NCBI RefSeq assembly: GCF_003952425.1
Contig: NZ_CP034449.1
Location: 6,250,001 to 6,314,000 of the forward strand
Origin: Mesorhizobium sp. M2A.F.Ca.ET.046.03.2.1
Lineage (GTDB): Bacteria > Pseudomonadota > Alphaproteobacteria > Rhizobiales > Rhizobiaceae
Direction: 5' to 3'
Length of the DNA: 64,000 nucleotides
Made by a program: the position numbers and the translations under genes. The notes beneath the pieces are model-generated. The model worked only from the letters and a program-made list of their open reading frames with translations, was not told the origin of the DNA and did not search any database. Of this stretch, positions 45,160 to 53,324 are shown piece by piece; the first letter of the stretch is position 1; the number at the start of each line of letters is the position of its first letter.

Positions 45160-45655
45160 CGTCGTCTATCTCAGCCTCGGCGGCAATCTCGGCGATCCGG
45201 CGAGGTCCATGGGCGCGGCATTGCGCATACTGGATGGCGACGACGCGACGCGCGTCACCGCGGTCTCGTCGCTCTACCGCACGCCGCCCTGGGGCAAGCT
45301 CGACCAACCCGATTTCCTCAACGCCGCCGCGGCGATCGAGACGGCGCTCTCGCCGCGCGCGCTGCTCGACCTTTGCCTCGACGTCGAGAGGCGATTGAAG
45401 CGCGTGCGCGAGGAGCGCTGGGGGCCGCGCCTGATCGACATCGACATCCTAGTGTTCGGCGACCGGGTTATTCACGAGACCGGGCTCGAAGTGCCGCATC
45501 CGCGCATGCTGGAGCGCGCCTTCGTGCTGGCGCCGCTGGCCGAGATCGCGCCGGGGCTTTCGATCGGCGGCAGGAGCGTCTCGGAACGGCTCGGCGCCGT
45601 CGACACATCAGGGATCGAGCGGCTTCCGTCCGGCCGGGAGTGGTGGTTGGCTTAA
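45143..45655 (+). CDS. folK: 2-amino-4-hydroxy-6-hydroxymethyldihydropteridine diphosphokinase
   Basis: A 170-residue pyrophosphokinase giving the FolP substrate. Signatures are YLSLGGNLGDP, SSLYRTPPWGKLDQPDFLNAA, ERWGPRLIDIDILVFGD and VPHPRMLERAFVLAPLAEIAP. The start is TTG at 45143: GGAGGTGA lies 5 nt upstream, inside folB, and no ATG fits. The reading frame overlaps folB by 17 bp, so translation is coupled. Completes the folate operon. Confidence 0.94.
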   Translation: MSGQNSVVYLSLGGNLGDPARSMGAALRILDGDDATRVTAVSSLYRTPPWGKLDQPDFLNAAAAIETALSPRALLDLCLDVERRLKRVREERWGPRLIDIDILVFGDRVIHETGLEVPHPRMLERAFVLAPLAEIAPGLSIGGRSVSERLGAVDTSGIERLPSGREWWLA

Positions 45656-45661
45656 CGTCGC

Positions 45662-45964
45662 CTAGTTCTCGACAACGAAAGTGCCGCCGGCGTCTTGGTA
45701 GACGAACAATTCGACAGCGTCGTACTTTTGGCGGTCAGTCGATATCGCCAGGAAATCATACTCGCCCAAATGCAAGATGACCTCTTGTTTGGTCGATGTA
45801 ACGCGCTCGATTCTTGCCGCTGTATCGCTCATGCGCAGAGACACCTCCGTATGGATAGCGAGCCCAGTGCCGTCGGTGAAAAGAACGCTGATCCCAAACC
45901 CCGGTTCGTTCTTTTCGACAGAGCGGATTGACTTGCCAATCATTCGCGCTTCGAAGCTTCTCAC
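45662..45964 (-). CDS. Hypothetical protein
   Basis: A 100-residue, probably cytoplasmic beta-rich protein (SIRSVEKNEPGFGISVLFTD, AIHTEVSLRM, EVILHLGEYDFLAIST). No signal peptide, membrane segment or cysteine. I do not recognise a family. Its base composition is less GC-rich than its neighbours, hinting at acquisition. It converges on folK with a 6-nt gap and lies downstream of the DUF924 gene. Confidence 0.6.
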   Translation of the reverse strand: MRSFEARMIGKSIRSVEKNEPGFGISVLFTDGTGLAIHTEVSLRMSDTAARIERVTSTKQEVILHLGEYDFLAISTDRQKYDAVELFVYQDAGGTFVVEN

Positions 45965-45995
45965 AATACGATTCCCAATCTGTGGTTAACCGGCA

Positions 45996-46544
45996 TCAAC
46001 CGGAAAAACCGCCGCCGTCGAGAAATGTCTGTTCCTCGGGCGTCGTCTCTCGACCGAGCAACCTGTTTCGATGCGGAAAGCGACCGAAGCGCTCGATGAT
46101 TTCCAGATGCTCCTCGGCATATTTAAGATCGTTCGCGGCTCGCACGGCGGTGAGTTCCACTGAACGCTTCTGATCGCCAAGCGATTCCGAATGCTCGAAT
46201 GGAAGGTAGAGGAAGACGCGCAGAGCCTCGTCGAGTTCCAGATCCTGTCCGGCGGCGATCGCCCGGTCGGCAAAATGCCTTGCCAGCGGGTCGGTCACGT
46301 ACATGTGGCCGGTGCCGCGGAAGCAGTTGCGCGGGAACTGATCGAGCAGGATCATCAGCGCCAGCGATCCTTCAGCATGGGCGTTCCAGTCGTCGCATTC
46401 GCGCCGCGCGGCTGCGTAATGCAACTCAAGGAAGCGGCTGCGGAAATCGGTGTCGAAGGCGTCGTTCTTCTCGAACCAGGCGTCCTCGCCGGCGTCACGC
46501 CAGAATTTGGTGACTGAAAGCGCCCGCGCGTCGAGCTCTGCCAT
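45996..46544 (-). CDS. DUF924 family protein
   Basis: A 182-residue all-helical protein with TPR-like helices. Conserved pieces are VTKFWRDAGEDAWFEKNDAFD (shown as VTKFWRDAGEDAWFEKND), ALMILLDQFPRNCFRGTG, DPLARHFADRAIAAG and FLYLPFEHSESL. DUF924 proteins are widespread and uncharacterised. It ends 31 nt before the hypothetical gene and starts 10 nt after the antiporter gene, so it is probably co-transcribed with the antiporter. Confidence 0.9.
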   Translation of the reverse strand: MAELDARALSVTKFWRDAGEDAWFEKNDAFDTDFRSRFLELHYAAARRECDDWNAHAEGSLALMILLDQFPRNCFRGTGHMYVTDPLARHFADRAIAAGQDLELDEALRVFLYLPFEHSESLGDQKRSVELTAVRAANDLKYAEEHLEIIERFGRFPHRNRLLGRETTPEEQTFLDGGGFSG

Positions 46545-46554
46545 GCCTTGCCCC

Positions 46555-48390
46555 TCAGTTGTTGGTCTCTGCCTCGTTCAGCACAACGGCTGTTTCTTGG
46601 TTCAGCGCGCGGCCGGCCCGGCGCGGTTGCGTGAGCGGCGTCGGGATCGGCGTGCCGATGTTGCCCTTGAGGAAACGCTGGCCGGCGCGGATGCCCTCGG
46701 CAAGCTGCGTTTCGAAGCGAGCGGTATCGCGACGGCGCACGTCCTCGATGACCTCGGCAACCTCCTCCGGATCGACGCCCAATGCCTCCAGCGCCGAGCC
46801 GCCGAAGACGAGCGCCGATTCGAAGGTTTCGCGCAATTGGTAGTCGACGCCGGCTCGAATGAGCTGCAGCGCCGTGCCGCGGTCGTAGGCGCGCGCCAGG
46901 ATGGTGACCAGCGGGAATTCGGCCTTGATCAGCTGCGCGATGCGCACGGCGGCGTCCGGCTTGTCGACGCAGATCAGCACCGCGTGGGCCCGCCCGGCGC
47001 CGGCCGCATGCAGGATATCGAGCCTCGTGCCGTCGCCATAATAGACCTTGAAGCCGAAATTGGCCGCCGCCTGGATCATCTCCACCTCGTTGTCGATGAT
47101 CGAGACGTCCAGCCCCCGCAATAGCAGCGGCTGGCTTGCGATCTGGCCGAAGCGGCCGAAACCGATGATCAGCACGCTGCCGGTGAGGCCCTCGGCGATG
47201 TCGACGCCGTCGAGCGACTGCTCGTCGCGCGGGGTGAGGTAGCGCAGCGCCAGGATCGCGAGCGGCGTCAGCACCATCGAGATGATGACGATGGCGGTGA
47301 GCGTTGCGTTGGCCTGGCCGTCGATGATGCCGACCGCGGCCGCGGACGAATAAAGCACGAAGGCGAATTCGCCGCCCTGCGCCATGAAGACGGCGCGTTC
47401 GAGCGCCTCGCGATGGCCGCTCTTCAGGATGCGCGCGACGATGTAGATGCCGAGCGCCTTCATGACCATGTAGGCGACGACATAGATCGCGACGAGCCGC
47501 CAGTTATGGGCGACGACGCCAAGGTCGAGCGACATGCCGACGGCGAGGAAGAACAGGCCGAGCAGGATCCCGCGGAACGGCTCGATATCGGCTTCGAGCT
47601 GGTGTCGGAAAGTCGATTCCGACAGGAGCACGCCGGCGAGGAAGGCGCCCATCGCCATCGAAAGGCCGGAGAGCTGCATGGCGAGAGCCGATCCCAGCAC
47701 CACCAGGAGGGCCGCGGCGGTCATGACCTCGCGGGCACGCGCGTCGGCCAGGATTCGAAAGAGCGGATTAAGCAGATAACGGCCGGCCACGACCAGCCCG
47801 ACGATCGCGGCGATGCCCATGCCGACTTCGGTCAGCCGCTCCGAAATACTGGTTTCGGCGCCGCCGGGCGCGAGGAAGGCCACCAGCGCCAGCAGCGGCA
47901 CGATCATCAGGTCTTCAAGCAAGAGGATGGAGACGATGCGCTGGCCTTTCGGCGTGGCGATCTCGCCGCGCTCTTCCAGCAGCTGCATGACGATCGCCGT
48001 CGAGGTCAGCACGAAGCCGGCGCCGGCAACGAAGGACTGCGCGATCGGAAAGCCTCCGGCCAGTCCGACGAGGGTGAGCAGGACCGCGCAGACGCCGACC
48101 TGGAGGGCGCCCAATCCAAAGATCTCGCGACGCAGGCCCCAGAGCCGCGACGGCTGCATTTCCAGCCCGATGATGAACAGGAACATGACGACGCCGAGCT
48201 CGGCGACGTGGAGGATCGATCCCGATTCGGAAAAGACGCGCAGGCCGAACGGGCCGATGACCACGCCCGCGGCAAGGTAGCCGAGGATCGAGCCCAGCCC
48301 CATGCGCTTGAAGATCGGCACGGCGATGACGCCGGCCGCGAGCAACGCCACCACCTGCACCAGATCGCTGCTCGACGCTTCAGCTGCCAT
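46555..48390 (-). CDS. CPA2-family monovalent cation/proton antiporter (KefB/KefC-like) with RCK domain
   Basis: A 611-residue membrane protein. About 12 transmembrane helices (residues 1-390) with GYLAAGVVIGPFGLRVF, GVVMFLFIIGLEMQPSRLW, LTSTAIVMQLLEERGE and AQGGEFAFVLYS form the exchanger; a TrkA-N/RCK domain follows (about 405-525) with SVLIIGFGRFGQIASQPLLL and a Rossmann GxGxxG, then a low-complexity tail. It should exchange K+ or Na+ for protons, gated by a nucleotide. No KefF/KefG ancillary gene is adjacent. ATG 48390 has AGGA 8 nt upstream and is preferred to ATG 48399. Confidence 0.93.
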   Translation of the reverse strand: MAAEASSSDLVQVVALLAAGVIAVPIFKRMGLGSILGYLAAGVVIGPFGLRVFSESGSILHVAELGVVMFLFIIGLEMQPSRLWGLRREIFGLGALQVGVCAVLLTLVGLAGGFPIAQSFVAGAGFVLTSTAIVMQLLEERGEIATPKGQRIVSILLLEDLMIVPLLALVAFLAPGGAETSISERLTEVGMGIAAIVGLVVAGRYLLNPLFRILADARAREVMTAAALLVVLGSALAMQLSGLSMAMGAFLAGVLLSESTFRHQLEADIEPFRGILLGLFFLAVGMSLDLGVVAHNWRLVAIYVVAYMVMKALGIYIVARILKSGHREALERAVFMAQGGEFAFVLYSSAAAVGIIDGQANATLTAIVIISMVLTPLAILALRYLTPRDEQSLDGVDIAEGLTGSVLIIGFGRFGQIASQPLLLRGLDVSIIDNEVEMIQAAANFGFKVYYGDGTRLDILHAAGAGRAHAVLICVDKPDAAVRIAQLIKAEFPLVTILARAYDRGTALQLIRAGVDYQLRETFESALVFGGSALEALGVDPEEVAEVIEDVRRRDTARFETQLAEGIRAGQRFLKGNIGTPIPTPLTQPRRAGRALNQETAVVLNEAETNN

Positions 48391-48464
48391 GGCTGTCATC
48401 CTGTTGCTGAAAAGCGCGTTCGCCTGGAAAACATTCAGGTGGACGCGCTTCAGGTCTTTGCTTG

Positions 48465-48513
48465 ATGCATGTCGTTATTCCAGAACCGCTGCGCACTTCT
48501 GGGCGACATGCAT
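48465..48513. repeat. Rhizobial palindrome, GCATGTC family
   Basis: ATGCATGTCG...CCAGAA (48465-) pairs with TTCTGG...CGACATGCAT (-48513). It matches the layout of the copy at 56181-56224 (GCATGTC...GACATGC). It sits between the antiporter and the AraC gene (gap 48391-48635), which otherwise holds nothing I can identify. Confidence 0.75.
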
Positions 48514-48635
48514 TAGAAGCACTCCTTGCATGCACCGGGAGGGAGAGGCAAGGGCGGGAGGCCTGCCAGGAAGGGTAGGCGCCGTCGGAGGGACCTTCGC
48601 TTGCCTGTCGGACGTTCGGCATCTATAATGGCGAA

Positions 48636-49619
48636 ATGTCTGACTATTCGTCCCGCCCGCTTCCGGATATCCCGATGGATGCGCTCAGCGAAGTCCTGCA
48701 GGACTTTCGCTTGAGTGGCGTGAACTATGGCCGCTGCGAGCTGCGACATCCATGGAGCATCGCCTTTCCGCAACAGAGGCTCCTTCGCTTTCACTTTGTC
48801 GGCCAGGGCCCATGCTGGATCCATACCGAAGAGGAAGGCTGGCAGGAGTTGCGCAATGGCGATCTGGTGCTGCTGCCGCAAGGCATCGCTCATCGGCTGG
48901 CCAGTGCGCCGGACGTCGTCGGCGACTCGCTCGAGGGGTGCCAGGTGACCAAGTTGGGCGGCAATGTCTGCGAAGTGGTCAGGCAGGGAACGGGCGCGAC
49001 AAGCACCCTTTTCTGCGGCTCGATGGCACTGGGTTCCTGCGCGCTCAACCCGTTGATCACGTTGATGCCGCCTGTCATCAAAGGCTGCGACGTGGCCGGA
49101 AATGACCCGGTCATGCGTCCTTTGCTGGCGGCTATGACGGCCGAGGCCGCGCAACCGCAGATGGGCAGCGCCACCATCCTGTCGCGGATGGCGGATTTGC
49201 TGACGGCCCGGCTCATCCGCTGCTGGGTCAATTGCACCGGAGCCTCGACCACCGGCTGGCTCGCCGCCATCCGCGACCCCCATATCGGCCGCGCTCTCGC
49301 AGCCATGCACCGAGATCCCGGCCATAACTGGACGCTGGAAAGCCTAGCCGCCCTGGCCGGCCAATCGCGCTCGATTTTTGCCGAGCGCTTCAGCGCTGTC
49401 TTGGGCGAGGGCGCTGCACGCTATCTCGCTCGTCTGCGCATGCAGCTTGCCCGCGAGTTGCTGGGGCAAAACGGCATGTCGGTTGCCGAAGTCGCTACCC
49501 GTCTGGGCTATGATTCCGAGGCATCCTTCGCGCGCGCGTTCAAGCGCATCACCAATGTCTCGCCGGGCGTTGTGCGCCGCACAATTTCCGGACGAATGGA
49601 CATGAACTTCGGATTTTAA
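48636..49619 (+). CDS. AraC family transcriptional regulator with N-terminal cupin
   Basis: A 327-residue regulator. The N-terminal cupin_6-type domain (about 15-200) includes WSIAFPQQRLLRFHFVGQGP and LRNGDLVLLPQGIAHRLAS; the C-terminal AraC DNA-binding domain (about 220-318) has two helix-turn-helix units: WTLESLAALAGQSRSIFAER and MSVAEVATRLGYDSEASFAR, with FKRITNVSPGVVRR at the end. It is 61 nt upstream of, and co-directional with, an MFS exporter gene, which it most likely activates. The effector is unknown. Confidence 0.93.
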   Translation: MSDYSSRPLPDIPMDALSEVLQDFRLSGVNYGRCELRHPWSIAFPQQRLLRFHFVGQGPCWIHTEEEGWQELRNGDLVLLPQGIAHRLASAPDVVGDSLEGCQVTKLGGNVCEVVRQGTGATSTLFCGSMALGSCALNPLITLMPPVIKGCDVAGNDPVMRPLLAAMTAEAAQPQMGSATILSRMADLLTARLIRCWVNCTGASTTGWLAAIRDPHIGRALAAMHRDPGHNWTLESLAALAGQSRSIFAERFSAVLGEGAARYLARLRMQLARELLGQNGMSVAEVATRLGYDSEASFARAFKRITNVSPGVVRRTISGRMDMNFGF

Positions 49620-49680
49620 GATACATATAATCCGGGCGGACTAGCCTATCTAAGATCTCCAAACTTTGGAGACTCCTTCC

Positions 49681-50889
49681 GTGACTGACACAACATTACA
49701 GCTTGAAGACACCGCGATTGGCCTTGATGAGGATGCGCCAGCCGCATGGAGCGCAGGCACCTGGTTTGCGGTCCTTTCATTGGCGGCCACCAGCTTTGCG
49801 CTGGTGTCAGCCGAATTCCTGCCCGCAGGTCTGTTGACGCCGATGGCACGCGATCTCGGCATCAGCGAGGGAACGGCCGGACAGGTCGTCACCGCCACCG
49901 CTTCCGTCGGCGCCGTGACGGCCATGTTAAGCAATGTTCTCATCGGCAGATTGAACCGCAAGACCGTGCTGGTCGGCCTCATGGCCCTGGCGGTCGCCTC
50001 CAACCTTCTTGCGGCCTTGGCGCCTAATTTCTGGCTGTTGTTGTTAGGCCGCGCCGGGTTGGGTATCGCTCTCAGCGCTTTCTGGGCACTTTCGGTTGCC
50101 GTCGTGGCGAGGTTGGTTGGCGCCAATGCGACGGGGCGTGGCATGGCCATCGTCACCCTCGGCGTCTCGCTTGCCACCATTGCCGCACCGTCGATGGGCG
50201 CGCTGATCAGCGACTGGTTGGGATGGCGCAGCGCCATGGCCATGGCGGCGGGGCTGGCCGTGTTGGCCATGCTGGCGCAGTTGCTCAGCCTGCCGACCCT
50301 GCCTGCAACCGCCAGCAATAGTCTCGCGGATGTATTTCGGCTGACACGGCGGCGTGGCGTTCAACTCGGCATGCTTGCCATTCTTTTGCTGATGACCGGA
50401 CATTTCGCCGGCTCTGTCTATGTGCGCCCCTTCCTCGAACACGTGACCCTGCTTGCAACCGGGCCAATTGCCCTGGCCCTGCTTGGATTTGGCATCGCAG
50501 CCGTGATTGGCAATGTTGCCGGCGGCCGCATGGCCGACGCCAACATCCACGTGGCTCTCGTGGTCACTGCAGCGTTGATGGCATTCGCGGCGCTGGCATT
50601 GGTGCTTTGGGGCGTGCACATCGGCGCTGCCTTTGGGTTTGTCACGCTTTGGGGCCTGGCCTTCGGCATGGGGCCGGTGGTGCTGCCAACCAATCTGTCG
50701 CGTGCGGCACCCGATGCGCTGGAAGCAGCGGGCAGCCTGATGGTCGCCTCTTTCCAGGTGGCCATCACCACCGGCGCGGTTGTCGGCGGCTATGTCGTGG
50801 ACACCTATGGCGCAACGGGGCCGTTGACCCTTACCGCCATTCTTGCCGTCGCAACGGTGGTGCTGGCGCTGCTGCAGCCTCGCAGGTGA
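49681..50889 (+). CDS. DHA1-type MFS exporter (AraJ/NepI-like)
   Basis: A 402-residue, 12-helix MFS protein. Marks are VSAEFLPAGLLTPMARDLGI, GRLNRKTVLVGLMALAVASN, GRAGLGIALSAFWALSVAV and GVSLATIAAPSMGALISDWLGWR (shown as APSMGALISDWLGWR), the arrangement of the AraJ/NepI/YdhP sugar or nucleoside efflux group. The start is GTG 49681 with GGAG 9 nt upstream; no suitable ATG exists. Probably regulated by the AraC protein directly upstream. A strong inverted repeat lies 19 nt after its stop. Confidence 0.92.
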   Translation: MTDTTLQLEDTAIGLDEDAPAAWSAGTWFAVLSLAATSFALVSAEFLPAGLLTPMARDLGISEGTAGQVVTATASVGAVTAMLSNVLIGRLNRKTVLVGLMALAVASNLLAALAPNFWLLLLGRAGLGIALSAFWALSVAVVARLVGANATGRGMAIVTLGVSLATIAAPSMGALISDWLGWRSAMAMAAGLAVLAMLAQLLSLPTLPATASNSLADVFRLTRRRGVQLGMLAILLLMTGHFAGSVYVRPFLEHVTLLATGPIALALLGFGIAAVIGNVAGGRMADANIHVALVVTAALMAFAALALVLWGVHIGAAFGFVTLWGLAFGMGPVVLPTNLSRAAPDALEAAGSLMVASFQVAITTGAVVGGYVVDTYGATGPLTLTAILAVATVVLALLQPRR

Positions 50890-50907
50890 ACTTGTTCCAG
50901 TGACCCA

Positions 50908-50944
50908 GAGCGTCTCACCGTTTCAGGGAAACGGCGAGACGCTC
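50908..50944. terminator. Long inverted repeat downstream of the MFS gene
   Basis: GAGCGTCTCACCGTTTC and GAAACGGCGAGACGCTC form a 17-bp stem with one central mismatch and a tiny AG-type loop. TATCTCTTTGTTTTT follows. It can end the AraC-MFS transcript, and is probably also part of a repeat mosaic with the element at 50960. Confidence 0.65.
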
Positions 50945-50959
50945 TATCTCTTTGTTTTT

Positions 50960-51029
50960 ACGCAATTCGGGACGGAAGGTTACGGCGAAGTCGCCGAACC
51001 TAAACGCTTCACACTTTCTTGGAACTGCT
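50960..51029. repeat. Rhizobial palindrome, ACGCAATTCC family (degenerate)
   Basis: ACGCAATTCGGGACGGA ... CTTGGAACTGCTC. Same plan as the cleaner copy at 63824-63871 (ACGCAATTCC...GGAATTGCGT), preceded by the same T-rich TTTGTTTTTACGC lead. It lies in the 365-bp gap 50890-51254, in which I see no gene; the right part (51030-51110) has a CATGCATTG remnant of the other palindrome family. Confidence 0.6.
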
Positions 51030-51254
51030 CTGAAGCGCGTCGCGCTGAACGGCCTGATGCGACACGCCTCAGCTTGTTGTTTTACATGCATTGGGCGGCC
51101 TGAATCTGGAACGCCGCGATATTGCATCGTGGTTACACAAGTTTACGCAGCCCGGTTGTTGCGCGCCGCCACAATCAGCGGTTATGGCACGTTCGGCTTC
51201 GGCCATCGGAGGCAGTCGCGATGGGCGGCTGCCTTTTTTGAGGAGATGATTGAC

Positions 51255-51521
51255 ATGAAAAAGTTTTTGCTCGTCGCCGTAGGTGTTGCGGCGTTGGCTG
51301 CATCGGCTTGCTCCAAGGGGCCGGAATGCACGCAGGAAATAGCCGCCAAGAAGGCGCAGGACATGGCTGCCGCCCTCCAGGAAGCCATCACCAAGGATCC
51401 GAGCAAGGCGGCCGATCTGACCGCCAAGGTGCAGGCTGTGACCGCCAAGTATCAGGGCGCGACGACGCTTGACGAAGCCTGCAAGGCCTATGACGAGCTG
51501 ACGGCCACCATCAAGGGTTGA
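51255..51521 (+). CDS. Small lipoprotein
   Basis: An 88-residue lipoprotein with signal peptide MKKFLLVAVGVAALAASAC (lipobox ASAC, Cys19). The mature part is a short helical hairpin (IAAKKAQDMAAALQEAI, DPSKAADLTAKVQAVTAKY) with a second Cys near residue 80 and Cys25. No named family recognised. AGGAG lies 9 nt before ATG 51255; ATG 51246 is also in frame. A monocistronic envelope protein. Confidence 0.75.
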   Translation: MKKFLLVAVGVAALAASACSKGPECTQEIAAKKAQDMAAALQEAITKDPSKAADLTAKVQAVTAKYQGATTLDEACKAYDELTATIKG

Positions 51522-51593
51522 TCTCAGCTATCGATGAACACGAAAGCGGTGGCCAAGCGGCCGCCGCCTTTTTGCGGAGGTCGGCGCGTCGGG

Positions 51594-52148
51594 TCAGTTC
51601 TTGGCGATGGCGCCGACTTCGACCGAGTCGACCCGCTTCAGGCTCATGCCGATCACAGGCACCAGCTGTTTGTCGACACGCACAGCCACCGTCACGGTCA
51701 TCGAATTGTCGTCGGGCACGCGGGCCTGCATGACGCCGTTCAACTGGTTGCGGTTGATGGTGAAGACGACCTTCTGGGCGTCGACGACGTTGCCGCCGAC
51801 AATATCCATGCCGTTGCCGGTCGAGCCGCCCATGAAGGCGCCCCGGTAGCCGTCGCGACCCTTGCGCTCGACGGTCGCGGACATCTTCTGCGTGAAGACG
51901 CCGACCCGGCAGTTGCCGTCCAACGTCATACCGACCTTGCCGTCAGGCGTCGAGCCGTTGAAATCGCAGGTGAATTTGGTGCCCTTGTACTTGCCGGCGA
52001 TGATCTCGCCAGGGCCTACCCATCGGCCCTCGACGGACCGGAAGAACTGCTTGTCCGGCTCGGCGCCAAAGGCTTTTTCGACCAATCCGAGCGGCGCGGC
52101 AATAGCAACGGTCGCAGGCAGCACGCAGGACAGGATTACGCTTCTCAT
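51594..52148 (-). CDS. Hypothetical exported protein
   Basis: A 184-residue protein with a signal peptide (MRSVILSCVLPATVAIAA). The mature part is a beta-rich domain: EGRWVGPGEIIAGKYKGTKF, CDFNGSTPDGKVGMTLDGNC, VERKGRDGYRGAFMGGSTGN (shown as RDGYRGAFMGGSTGN) and VVFTINRNQLNGVMQARV. A pair of cysteines could form a disulfide. I do not recognise the family. ATG 52148 or GTG 52157 may start it. Convergent with the small lipoprotein. Confidence 0.7.
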   Translation of the reverse strand: MRSVILSCVLPATVAIAAPLGLVEKAFGAEPDKQFFRSVEGRWVGPGEIIAGKYKGTKFTCDFNGSTPDGKVGMTLDGNCRVGVFTQKMSATVERKGRDGYRGAFMGGSTGNGMDIVGGNVVDAQKVVFTINRNQLNGVMQARVPDDNSMTVTVAVRVDKQLVPVIGMSLKRVDSVEVGAIAKN

Positions 52149-52250
52149 GGACGACACCCGGCACGACAGAGTCTATTCTTGGGACCTGATCGACCATGGC
52201 GAAGATTGGTTAATGCTTCGTCACTGGAGGTGGCTTTCGCGTTTACCCTG

Positions 52251-53324
52251 TTACTCCGCCTGACCGTCTTTTTTGGCCGCGAACGAGGTCAGCGCCGAGA
52301 GGAAATCGCCAAGGCCCGGGCGCTTCACGGCAATGAACGGCAAGGGGCGGGCGGTTTCCATCGCCGCGATGCCGATGCGCGCCGTCATCATTCCGTTGAC
52401 GACCCCTTCGCCGAGCTTCGCAGAGAGTTTTGCGGCAAGCCCATGGCCGACGATCTGCTGCACGAAACTGTCGCCCACTGCGATCGAGCCGGTCACCGCC
52501 AGATGCGCGAGCACGCCACGCGCCAGCCGGAAGAAGCCGAGCGTGCCCGGGCGCCCGCCATAGAGTTCGGAAAGGCGCCGGATCAGGCGGCCCGCCTCGA
52601 ACACGACATAGGCGATGTCGACCAGCGCGCGGGGGCTGACCGCCGTGATCAGGGAGACGCGCTTGGCGGCCTCAAGGATCATGATCTTGGCGCGGGCATC
52701 GAGCGGCGACAGGATCTCGGTCTCGGCAAGCCGCACCAGATTGGCGCCGTCGATGATCTCGCCGCGCAACTCGGCGAGCGAACGGCGTCCGGCGGCGGTC
52801 TCGGGTTTTGCGGCGACGAAGGCCGAGAGCTCATCAACGAGGGCGCGCGCGGCCTTGGGATCGTCGCGCGCCACGGCATCCAGGGCCCGCTTCTGCATCT
52901 TCTCGACTTCGGCAAGGCGAGCAATGGCCAGGAATTCGCGGATAAGGATGACGAGCAGCGAGAGTAGCGCGATCGTCGCCATGCCGGCCGCCAGCCAGCC
53001 CAGCCATTCGGCGCGCGCGAACAGGTCGCGGATCAGCTGGTCCGCCCACAGGCCGACCGCCAGCGAGACGAGCACGCCGAGTGCGCCGAAGAACAGCCGC
53101 GCCAGCAGCGAACGCTTTCGCGGCGCTGTCGCCGGTGGCGGGGGCGGGGCCTCGATATCCGGCTCGTCGAAAACGTCGACCTCCGAGGGGATCACGACCG
53201 CCACGTCGGCCCGCGCGGCGCGCGGCCTGCGCGCCGGCTGCTCCGCGGCGACGCGGCTGACTTGCGACTTCGGCTCGGTCTCGGGCTCGATGCGGAAGGC
53301 CGCCGGTTTGCGGGGCGCGGTCAT
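52251..53324 (-). CDS. UPF0283 membrane protein (YcjF-like, DUF697)
   Basis: A 357-residue protein: disordered N-terminal 85 residues, two transmembrane helices (LARLFFGALGVLVSLAVGLW; GWLAAGMATIALLSLLVILI), then a DUF697-type helical domain with ILEAAKRVSLITAVSPRALVD (shown as AAKRVSLITAVSPRALVD), RLARGVLAHLAVTGSIAVGD and GEGVVNGMMTARIGIAAM. It pairs with YcjX, as ycjX-ycjF do in E. coli, where they belong to the phage-shock-linked envelope stress group. Its ATG overlaps the YcjX stop codon by 4 bp. A downstream read-through frame to 54365 merges the two genes and is not real. Confidence 0.9.
   Translation of the reverse strand: MTAPRKPAAFRIEPETEPKSQVSRVAAEQPARRPRAARADVAVVIPSEVDVFDEPDIEAPPPPPATAPRKRSLLARLFFGALGVLVSLAVGLWADQLIRDLFARAEWLGWLAAGMATIALLSLLVILIREFLAIARLAEVEKMQKRALDAVARDDPKAARALVDELSAFVAAKPETAAGRRSLAELRGEIIDGANLVRLAETEILSPLDARAKIMILEAAKRVSLITAVSPRALVDIAYVVFEAGRLIRRLSELYGGRPGTLGFFRLARGVLAHLAVTGSIAVGDSFVQQIVGHGLAAKLSAKLGEGVVNGMMTARIGIAAMETARPLPFIAVKRPGLGDFLSALTSFAAKKDGQAE

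Noticed and set aside
43943..45655. A horizontally acquired folate cassette
   Set aside because: Gene order folP-folB-folK and base composition are normal for the chromosome of this group.
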